Origin: CAYVXE01 sp964455375
GTDB taxonomy: Bacteria; Zhuqueibacterota; Zhuqueibacteria; Oceanimicrobiales; Oceanimicrobiaceae
Length of the DNA stretch: 9,594 nucleotides
Direction of reading: 5' to 3'
Assembly: GCA_964455375.1 (NCBI GenBank)
Contig: CAYVXE010000150.1
Location: forward strand, 1 to 9,594
A program made the position numbers and the translations under genes. The notes under the pieces are model-generated. The model was not told where the DNA came from and ran no database searches. It saw nothing but the letters and a program-made list of their open reading frames with translations. Shown here in pieces: positions 1 to 5,127 of this stretch (the first letter of the stretch is position 1; the number at the start of each line of letters is the position of its first letter).

Positions 1-133
1 AACTAACCTGGCACATCCGGACTTTTGATAGAAATTTTTTTAACCGAACACTCATGATAAAATTAGGATCTCTACAAAAATCACAGCCTGCAAACAAGCG
101 AGACGCTGTGCGGCGATATTTCTTAACGTCACT
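1..133 (-). other. Left-edge region downstream of the Rrf2 gene; possible start of a further ORF
   Basis: This stretch follows the stop codon of the Rrf2 regulator. On the minus strand it holds a small hairpin (described separately). After that an ATG at 55-53 opens a frame of 18 codons that runs off the window edge without a stop, reading roughly MSVRLKKFLSKVRMCQVS. No good Shine-Dalgarno sits at the right distance; the nearest purine run, AGAGA, is about 13 bases upstream. The fragment is too short to recognise. It may be the 5' end of a gene in the same transcription unit, possibly one controlled by the Rrf2 protein, or just open intergenic sequence. The plus strand shows nothing convincing. 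Confidence 0.2.
76..110 (-). terminator. Possible weak intrinsic terminator after the Rrf2 gene
   Basis: On the minus strand, CACAGC (110-105) and GCTGTG (87-82) form a perfect 6-bp stem around a 17-nt loop. An A and then five T residues (80-76) follow. It lies 24 bases past the Rrf2 stop codon, which is a suitable place. The stem is short and the loop large, so this is only a candidate. If it works, any ORF starting at 55 would lack an obvious promoter. Confidence 0.35.
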
Positions 134-556
134 TTAAGGGTTGATTTTTTTGGGAGAAATGAGCGTTGCAATTGAAATGGACTGAAACGTGTGGATGGCC
201 TGTTCCTGGATTTCATTGAAGACTTCACCGATACGGCAGGCATTCTGCAGATGACAGGTCTGATCGATATCGAGCAGCAGGCAACTGTTTTCGGGGTGGG
301 TTGGCTCAAAAACGTTGATGATATCCAACATGGTCATTTCTTTGGGATTTCCGGCAATTTGAAATCCCCCTTTGATACCACGGATACTGCGCACCAGCCG
401 TGCCCGTACCAACTGCTGTAGGACTTTTGCCACGTGATGTTCTGAGATGGTGTACTTTTCGGCGATTTGTCCTGCCGACATGATGTCATCGGGAGTCGTG
501 CTTAATTCAACGATGCAGTAAAGTGCGTAGCGGGTACTTTTATTTAATTTGACCAT
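134..556 (-). CDS. Rrf2-family transcriptional regulator, probably Fe-S cluster-binding (NsrR/IscR-like)
   Basis: A 140-residue protein with normal Rrf2 length. The N-terminal winged helix-turn-helix starts with the typical MVKLNKSTRYALYCIVEL segment. It continues through AGQIAEKYTISEHHVAKVLQQL (about 28-49), the recognition helix region, and the wing RSIRGIKGGFQIA (56-68), matching the family's 'G..GG..L' wing. Three C-terminal cysteines, C92, C101 and C107, are the expected ligands of an Fe-S cluster as in NsrR, IscR and RirA. The spacing is C-x8-C-x5-C, longer in the first interval than the x4-5 usual in NsrR and IscR. Such regulators sense NO, redox state, iron or Fe-S status; the particular signal cannot be told from sequence. 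The gene is alone, 155 bp after the signalling cluster, with its own predicted promoter covered by a 31-bp palindrome, which suggests autorepression. No clear Shine-Dalgarno precedes the ATG. Family call is firm; cluster and ligand are inferred. Confidence 0.93.
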   Translation of the reverse strand: MVKLNKSTRYALYCIVELSTTPDDIMSAGQIAEKYTISEHHVAKVLQQLVRARLVRSIRGIKGGFQIAGNPKEMTMLDIINVFEPTHPENSCLLLDIDQTCHLQNACRIGEVFNEIQEQAIHTFQSISIATLISPKKINP

Positions 557-610
557 TTCACCGAAGACAGTTTGACTGGAAGCGGATGTTGTGAGAATGC
601 TGCCGTAATG

Positions 611-641
611 TTCATTTTTTTCATAATATGATAAAAATGAA
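611..641. promoter_or_regulatory. 31-bp near-perfect palindrome over the rrf2 promoter; probable Rrf2 operator
   Basis: Plus-strand arms TTCATTTTT (611-619) and AAAAATGAA (633-641) are exact reverse complements. The inner arms TCATA (621-625) and TATGA (627-631) are too. Both pairs share one centre, base 626. Only the 620/632 pair mismatches, so 14 of 15 positions per arm pair. The dyad covers the predicted -10 box of the Rrf2 gene. AT-rich dyads of about this size are typical targets of dimeric Rrf2 regulators such as NsrR, so autorepression is the natural reading. It is too AT-rich and loop-less to be a convincing terminator. Confidence 0.6.
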
Positions 642-653
642 ATTAGAAAGCAA
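625..653 (-). promoter_or_regulatory. Predicted sigma-70-type promoter of the Rrf2 gene
   Basis: On the minus strand there is a -35 box TTGCTT (653-648), a 17-bp spacer and a -10 box CATATT (630-625). That places the start of transcription near 618 and gives a leader of about 60 nt. The -10 box lies at the exact centre of the 31-bp palindrome, so a bound regulator would block RNA polymerase. Confidence 0.5.
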
Positions 654-683
654 TTGGAAATGGAATTTTTTTTGGATGTTTCG

Positions 684-716
684 TAAAAATAAGTGTGTGG
701 TAGTTTGTCACTTATT
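684..716 (-). terminator. Likely intrinsic terminator of the four-gene signalling cluster
   Basis: On the minus strand, AATAAGTG (716-709) pairs perfectly with CACTTATT (695-688). This makes an 8-bp stem around a 13-nt loop and leads directly into a T run (690-686). The 5' arm overlaps the stop codon of the receiver-only gene (TAA at 714-712). The stem is AT-rich and so weak, but position and T run fit a terminator that separates this cluster from the Rrf2 gene. Confidence 0.45.
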
Positions 717-1083
717 CAACAGTGTATTTTTTAAATGCACCGTCCACTGCCATCAGGAGTTCATCCTGGGAGAACGGTTTGTAAAGTCCGTAGTTTGCAC
801 CAAATTTCAGTGCGTATTGTAAATATTCGCTCTGAGTGGAGCCTGATAAGGCAATGATTGGTAAAGTTATCTGCTTTTTCTTTATTGTCCGGATAAACTC
901 CAGACCCTCCATTTCGGGCATGAAAATATCTGTTATGACAAGATCTGGCAATTGTTGGTCGATTTTCAGTAATGCTTCTTTGCCGTTTGCTGCTTCGGAG
1001 ACCCGGTGCCCGGCTCTTTCCAGCATCTCACGAATGGTTGTACGAACGTCTTCCACATCATCGATGACTAAAATATTGTACAT
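712..1083 (-). CDS. Receiver-only response regulator (CheY-like)
   Basis: A 123-residue single REC domain with no output domain. All canonical residues are present: acidic pair D8 and D9, phospho-acceptor D52 in DLVITDIFMPEMEG, switch Ser S80 in IIALSGS, and K102 in the YKPF motif. It should accept a phosphoryl group from a histidine kinase and act by contact with a partner protein, or serve as a phosphate shuttle or sink. It lies 12 bp after the hybrid kinase. Its Shine-Dalgarno GAGGA overlaps the kinase stop codon TGA, so the two are probably translationally coupled. The upstream kinase is the most likely phosphodonor, either directly or through an HPt protein not seen here. Without chemotaxis genes nearby, a role in flagellar switching is not suggested. 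Family call is secure; the target is unknown. Confidence 0.93.
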   Translation of the reverse strand: MYNILVIDDVEDVRTTIREMLERAGHRVSEAANGKEALLKIDQQLPDLVITDIFMPEMEGLEFIRTIKKKQITLPIIALSGSTQSEYLQYALKFGANYGLYKPFSQDELLMAVDGAFKKYTVE

Positions 1084-1095
1084 TTGGAGTCTTCC

Positions 1096-3375
1096 TCAAC
1101 TATCCAGTAATTTTCGGACTTTTCCGCCCAGAGTTTGCATGGTGAATGGTTTGTGCAATAAATCCGTGTGTTTTAGTTTATCTATCGTCTTTAAATGGTT
1201 TCGCAAATCATATCCGGTTATAAAAAGCACCGGCAGATCCGCTTGGTGTTTACGTATCTGTTTGTAAATATCCAGCCCGCTGGTTCCCGGTAAGACCATG
1301 TCCAAAATGACCAGGCTGAATTGTCCGTCAAGGGAGTCGATAATTGTGGAACTTTGCTCGGCATTCCTCGCAGTTTTTATGTCGTAGCCCAGAGATTTTA
1401 GTAGTCTTGTAGTAACGTTGAGTACAGCTTCGTCGTCTTCGATCAGGAGAATCTTTTCGCTTCCATTGTAGCCGGAAGTTATTTCTTTTATTTGAGATGA
1501 AACCGCTGATTTTTGCGAGACGGGGAAATAAATGTAAAAGGTTGTCCCATTGTTTTCTTCACATGAAACGTCAATATACCCGGCATGCTGTTTCACAATC
1601 CCGTAAACAACAGACAAACCTAATCCTGTACCTTTTCCCACATCCTTGGTAGTAAAAAACGGTTCAAAAATTCTCTGTTTTGTTTCCTGGTCCATGCCCG
1701 TACCTGAGTCGCACACTTTCAGCAGAACATACGTTCCGGGTTTTTCCGGCGGACAGGGCAGGTTTTGTTGCATGTCCACAGTCACATTACAGGTTTCGAA
1801 AATAATTTGTCCACCATCCGGCATGGCGTCCCGCGCATTGACGCATAGATTTAAGAGGATTTGCTGGATTTGCGTCGCATCAGCATTGATTTGGTTTAAG
1901 CCCGGGTCAAAACGGGTTATCAAGCGAATATCCTCACCGATAATGCGCCGCAACATTTTCAGCACATCGTCAATACTGTCATTCAGGTTAATCCTGTTTT
2001 TGTGGGAGTCCTGCTGTCTCGTAAACGTTAATAGTTGATTTACCAGATGACGTGCTTGATTTGCTGCTTTTTGAATTTTTAACAAATTCTGGTGTACGGA
2101 CTTCCCTTGCTGACTGTCCTGTAACCCGAATTCGATATTGCCGAGAATGACGGTCAGTAAATTGTTGAAGTCATGAGCGACACCGCCGGCAAGCGTACCA
2201 ATGGTTTCCATTTTCTGGGCATGCTGTAGTTGCCTTTCCAGGTTAATTTCCTGAGTAATGTCTCTTTTCACCGCGACGAAATTAACGATATGTCCGGTGG
2301 CATCACGTACGGGTGAAATGGTCGCGTCTTCATGATACAAGGAGCCGTCTTTTTTCTTATTCATAAAACGACCCTTCCAGACATTCCCCGTAAGTAGCGT
2401 ATCCCACAACTGTTTATAAAAAGCTTGATCATGTTTACCGCTTTTTAGGATTCTTGGGTTCCGCTCTAAGATTTCCTCCTCTGAATACCCCGTAATTAAG
2501 GTGAAAGCGGGATTAACATATTCAATGCTACCGTTTATGTCAGTTATCAGGATGCCTTCCGCTGCCTGATTGACAGCTGTCGCTAATTTTAAAACTTGCG
2601 ATTCTGAGCGTCTACGTTCCGTGATATCCCGGATGATACCAATTGCAAGCCAACTATTGCCTTGTACCATACCTGAGACCGAAAGCTCGATAGGGAATTC
2701 GGTTCCGTCCTTGCGCAAGCCGATTAATTCCTGGGTTTGTCCAATAACGGGTCCGGTGCCTTGTTTGAGGAACTTTTGTACTCCCAGTTTAACCTGATCA
2801 CGATAGCGCTCAGGAGTGATCAGCTCATGGAGTTTGCAACCAATGATTTCTTCTTTTGTAAATTGAAATATACGTGCTGCACGATCATTCCATATCTGGA
2901 TGCATCCATTTTCATCCAGGCAAATGATAGCGTCTGCTGCAGAGTGCACAAGAGCACTGAATCGTTTTTCACTTGCTCTCAAGGCTTTCTCTGCCTGCAA
3001 CCGTGCGGTAATATCACGCAAAACCCCTTCATAGCAAAGCAGATTTCCTTCTTCATCAATAATCTGTTTACCGTGATCTTCCACCCAGAGTTCATTGCCA
3101 TCTTTTTTTTTCAATCGAACAGTGACTGGATTGCCGTTGATCTTTTTTAATGCATGTCGTCGTTCTTCTGGGTTGAAATATAAATCGTTAATAATATTTA
3201 ACTGTAAAAGTTCCTCCTTTGAGTCATACCCGAACATTCTAACCATAGCATTGTTTGCGAATTCAAGGGAACCATCCGGTTTGGAACGGTAAATACCATC
3301 CGGAAGACGTTCGATCAAATTGGTCAGGGAACTAATTTGTTTATGAAGTTTTTTAAATGCTTCCTGTTCGGGCAT
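1096..3375 (-). CDS. Hybrid histidine kinase: three PAS domains, HisKA, HATPase and C-terminal receiver
   Basis: A 759-residue soluble sensor kinase with no transmembrane segment or signal peptide, so cytoplasmic sensing is expected. Domains in order are PAS at about 13-124, PAS/PAC at 133-254 (ending IIRDITERRR), PAS/PAC at 259-375 (ending VKRDITQE), HisKA with phospho-His H401 in GGVAHDFNNLL, HATPase at about 498-618 and REC at about 641-755. The ATPase shows the N box around N513 (NLCVNARDA), G1 box D556-x-G-x-G560, F box FEPFFTTK and G2 box GKGTGLGLS (580-588). The REC has E646/D647/D648, phospho-acceptor D692, T720 and K742. Autophosphorylation at H401 followed by transfer to D692 and onward to the receiver-only protein just downstream is plausible. 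A hybrid relay usually needs an HPt domain, and none is present here. No haem or flavin signature is obvious in the PAS domains. The ATG follows the STAS-like gene by 25 bp with only a weak GATGG ribosome site. Confidence 0.95.
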   Translation of the reverse strand: MPEQEAFKKLHKQISSLTNLIERLPDGIYRSKPDGSLEFANNAMVRMFGYDSKEELLQLNIINDLYFNPEERRHALKKINGNPVTVRLKKKDGNELWVEDHGKQIIDEEGNLLCYEGVLRDITARLQAEKALRASEKRFSALVHSAADAIICLDENGCIQIWNDRAARIFQFTKEEIIGCKLHELITPERYRDQVKLGVQKFLKQGTGPVIGQTQELIGLRKDGTEFPIELSVSGMVQGNSWLAIGIIRDITERRRSESQVLKLATAVNQAAEGILITDINGSIEYVNPAFTLITGYSEEEILERNPRILKSGKHDQAFYKQLWDTLLTGNVWKGRFMNKKKDGSLYHEDATISPVRDATGHIVNFVAVKRDITQEINLERQLQHAQKMETIGTLAGGVAHDFNNLLTVILGNIEFGLQDSQQGKSVHQNLLKIQKAANQARHLVNQLLTFTRQQDSHKNRINLNDSIDDVLKMLRRIIGEDIRLITRFDPGLNQINADATQIQQILLNLCVNARDAMPDGGQIIFETCNVTVDMQQNLPCPPEKPGTYVLLKVCDSGTGMDQETKQRIFEPFFTTKDVGKGTGLGLSVVYGIVKQHAGYIDVSCEENNGTTFYIYFPVSQKSAVSSQIKEITSGYNGSEKILLIEDDEAVLNVTTRLLKSLGYDIKTARNAEQSSTIIDSLDGQFSLVILDMVLPGTSGLDIYKQIRKHQADLPVLFITGYDLRNHLKTIDKLKHTDLLHKPFTMQTLGGKVRKLLDS

Positions 3376-3400
3376 GATGTTTTTCCATCGTGTACATGTT

Positions 3401-3811
3401 TCAATCTTCCGTGTATTGTCTTAACCAGCGCAGCGCTTCTTTCTCCTGATTGAAAAATTCAACAGGGTACCGGAAATTACTCAGTTTTAAATTTTCAATG
3501 TAGTATTGGGCTAATAAAGAGTAGTTCATGGTGGGGCGCTGAATAAATGCGGCTGCCTGTGTAATTGAACTATAAATTTCACCGGTCATAAATTTTTGCG
3601 CCTCTTCTGTAAAATCGACTATGCCGTCTACATAAAACAACACCGGATGTTTCTTTCTGGAGATAGCAATTCTCTGGTCATACGCACTTTTCACTGCTTG
3701 CAGCGAGAAGCAGGCACATGACTGATATTCTATCTTCATGATGCCATTTTCATCCATCCATACTTTTGGTTTGGTCATACTGTTTACACCGTCCATTTGC
3801 GGCACATCCAT
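3401..3811 (-). CDS. Small STAS/SpoIIAA-like protein (DUF7793-type)
   Basis: A 136-residue protein with no catalytic motif. Its layout resembles the DUF7793/STAS-like family: an initial strand pair VWMDENGIMKIEY (17-29), a helix from about 36 to 50, the strand HPVLFYVDGI (55-64), the segment FTEEAQKFM (67-75), then QAAAFIQRP (85-93), and the closing YPVEFFNQEKEALRWL (115-130). This C-terminal pattern, with a strand, an acidic turn and a final helix carrying a Trp, is typical of small STAS-like proteins found beside two-component genes. A role as a protein-interaction partner or scaffold for the adjacent kinase and receivers is inferred, not shown. It begins 7 bp after the upstream receiver gene and ends 25 bp before the hybrid kinase, so co-expression is very likely. 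The start is uncertain: M12 (3778) also fits, just ahead of the conserved region, and neither ATG has a clear ribosome site. Confidence 0.72.
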   Translation of the reverse strand: MDVPQMDGVNSMTKPKVWMDENGIMKIEYQSCACFSLQAVKSAYDQRIAISRKKHPVLFYVDGIVDFTEEAQKFMTGEIYSSITQAAAFIQRPTMNYSLLAQYYIENLKLSNFRYPVEFFNQEKEALRWLRQYTED

Positions 3812-3818
3812 TTTATTG

Positions 3819-4226
3819 TTAAACCGTTTCCCATTGATTATTTTGCTGTCCGTGTCTAAAACATTTTCGAATCATCGGCATCAGTTTTGTACCAATTTCG
3901 TCTTTGCTTATAATGCCGTCAACATTTTTTATTTCTGCAGCTAAATCGTACTCATTTTGATTGTACATTGTCAGTAAAATGAGACAACCCTTTTTTATGA
4001 CCGTCTTGATATCTGTGATGGTTTTCTGTATATTCGCACCACACAGGTTCATATCAATGATAATTAAGTCTGGCTGCAACGTTTTCAATTCATTTAAGGT
4101 GTCTTCGAGAATATACACCTCGCCGATCACCTCAACATCCCGGAATTGGCTCAGAAAATATTTCACTGATCTTGCCAGTTCCGGATTTTTGTCAGCCAGT
4201 AGAATGCGTCCAGGATTCATGGTCAT
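3819..4226 (-). CDS. Receiver-only response regulator of NarL type, with an altered acidic pocket
   Basis: A 135-residue single REC domain. The phospho-acceptor is D58 in DLIIIDMNL, the switch residue T86 in LILLTMYN, and the conserved lysine K108 in the IISKDE motif typical of NarL/FixJ receivers. After the receiver only about 20 residues remain, and no LuxR-type helix-turn-helix is present in any nearby frame, so it cannot bind DNA by the usual route. The acidic pocket reads LLADKNPE: D12 is kept but the second acidic residue is K13. In CheY the matching change, D13K, gives activity without phosphorylation, so this protein may be partly signal-independent. It is first in the four-gene cluster. 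The start may be M1 or M3 (4220). No Shine-Dalgarno is visible, and a CATAAT box lies just upstream, which would fit a leaderless mRNA. Confidence 0.88.
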   Translation of the reverse strand: MTMNPGRILLADKNPELARSVKYFLSQFRDVEVIGEVYILEDTLNELKTLQPDLIIIDMNLCGANIQKTITDIKTVIKKGCLILLTMYNQNEYDLAAEIKNVDGIISKDEIGTKLMPMIRKCFRHGQQNNQWETV

Positions 4227-4231
4227 TTCAA

Positions 4232-4237
4232 ATTATG
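4232..4237 (-). promoter_or_regulatory. Candidate -10 box directly before the first receiver gene
   Basis: On the minus strand CATAAT (4237-4232) matches five of six bases of the -10 consensus and ends five bases before the ATG. The only -35-like hexamer is TTGTTA, 19 bp upstream, which is too far to be ideal. If real, transcription would start at or next to the ATG and make a leaderless message, consistent with the lack of a ribosome site. Confidence 0.25.
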
Positions 4238-4293
4238 TTGTGAAGAACAGTTTACTTAACAAAAGTACGGTTTGTTGAGGTATAAAATCAATC

Positions 4294-4329
4294 GGGGAAA
4301 GACCTGAAATGTTGGGGAGAGATACCTGA
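4294..4329. repeat. Imperfect tandem direct repeat in the spacer before the receiver cluster
   Basis: GGGGAAAGACCTGA (4294-4307) and GGGGAGAGATACCTGA (4314-4329) recur at a 20-bp pitch, close to two helical turns. A third, poorer GGGG motif starts at 4332. The repeat lies in the 183-bp gap between the NarL-type regulator and the receiver cluster, upstream of the cluster's likely promoter. It could be a pair of regulator-binding sites or chance. Confidence 0.35.
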
Positions 4330-4409
4330 CCGGGGCAAAAAACTAAAAAAGTTTGGAGATGTTACAGGGGCTTGCTGACAGCAGCGGGGCATACACGTTT
4401 GACGAATTG

Positions 4410-5090
4410 TTATTCGTCCAGACTGATGAGACCTATGCGAATCGCATAGCGAACGAGGCCGGCGATGTCATGAATATCCAGTCGTTCCATAAGCTGCATG
4501 CGGTGGGTTTCCACGGTTTTTACACTGACGTGCAATTGGGCAGCGATATCTTTGGTTTTATGACCTTCTGCAATGAGTTGCAAAATTTCGCGTTGCCTCG
4601 AGGTTAGTTTCTCGCGTCCGTACAACGTCAGTTTGGCAGTGTCAGTGTCTTGCATATCGGTGCGGGTGCGCTGGATATAGGTTTGAATAACATGCTTGGA
4701 GACAACCGGAGAAAGGTACGTTTCTCCACGGGAAACCGATTCTACGGCAATTTTTAATTCATTTGGGGCTGCGTCTTTGACCAGGTAACCGGCGGCGCCG
4801 CTGCGCAGAGCCTGCAGCACGTACTCTTCACTCGTATGCATGGAGAGAATAATAACCTTTACATCGGAATGATCTCTAGTGATTATTTCAGTAGCCTCGA
4901 GACCGTTGAGACCTGACATGCCGATATCCATGAGCACGATATCCGGTTGGAATTTCTGAATCAATTGAATCGCTTCGCGGCCGTCATTTGCTTCTGCGAC
5001 GACGTCTACCTGTTTTATGGTATCGAGGAGCGAACGAATGCCGGCGCGAACCAGTGTATGATCATCGGCGATGATAATTTTGATGTCCAT
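4410..5090 (-). CDS. NarL/FixJ-family response regulator (REC plus LuxR-type HTH)
   Basis: About 226 residues, the usual family size; residue numbers below count from the longer start at 5096. The receiver has D11 and D12, phospho-acceptor D57 in DIVLMDIGM, S85 and K107 in GYLVKDA. A linker (about 125-160) leads to the LuxR-type HTH (about 162-222): LTSRQREILQLIAEGHKTKDIAAQL, then the recognition helix VSVKTVETHRMQLMERL. Phosphorylation should promote dimerisation and DNA binding. The HisKA_3 kinase just upstream is the expected partner, since HisKA_3 kinases usually pair with NarL-type regulators. I favour the ATG at 5090 (M3): the ribosome site GGAG lies 8 bases before it but only 2 before the ATG at 5096. 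Possible targets include its own operon and the receiver cluster behind it; this is not shown by the sequence. Confidence 0.95.
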   Translation of the reverse strand: MDIKIIIADDHTLVRAGIRSLLDTIKQVDVVAEANDGREAIQLIQKFQPDIVLMDIGMSGLNGLEATEIITRDHSDVKVIILSMHTSEEYVLQALRSGAAGYLVKDAAPNELKIAVESVSRGETYLSPVVSKHVIQTYIQRTRTDMQDTDTAKLTLYGREKLTSRQREILQLIAEGHKTKDIAAQLHVSVKTVETHRMQLMERLDIHDIAGLVRYAIRIGLISLDE

Positions 5091-5127
5091 TTTCATGGCT
5101 CCGGGTTAAAATAAGACGATTCCCTTT

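Noticed and set aside
9..29. TGGCAC motif near the left edge as a sigma-54 promoter
   Set aside because: The -12 GC element is missing: ten bases after the GG the sequence is CT, not GC.
542..622. Short minus-strand frame (MKKMNITAAFSQ..., 26 codons) ending inside the start of the Rrf2 gene, a possible leader peptide
   Set aside because: Its ATG abuts the predicted -10 box (CATATT), so it would lie at or upstream of the transcription start. It has no Shine-Dalgarno.
836..1267. Plus-strand frame of 143 codons
   Set aside because: It lies antisense to the receiver and hybrid kinase genes, whose conserved motifs are beyond doubt. The translation is Ser-, Arg- and Cys-rich with no recognisable domain.
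1646..2038. Plus-strand frame of 130 codons
   Set aside because: It is entirely antisense to the HisKA/HATPase region of the hybrid kinase and shows no motif or ribosome site.
2737..3150. Plus-strand frame of 137 codons, Phe- and Ile-rich
   Set aside because: Antisense to the PAS region of the hybrid kinase; the hydrophobic look comes from the complement of charged coding sequence.
3819..4226. Receiver-only gene as a frameshifted remnant of a full NarL-type regulator
   Set aside because: No LuxR-type helix-turn-helix is found in any frame downstream. The next gene starts 7 bp later and is intact, so the short form looks genuine.
4340..4360. AAACT-TTTT-AGTTT minus-strand hairpin as a terminator of the NarL-type gene
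   Set aside because: The stem is five AT-rich pairs and would be unstable; the following T run alone is not enough support.
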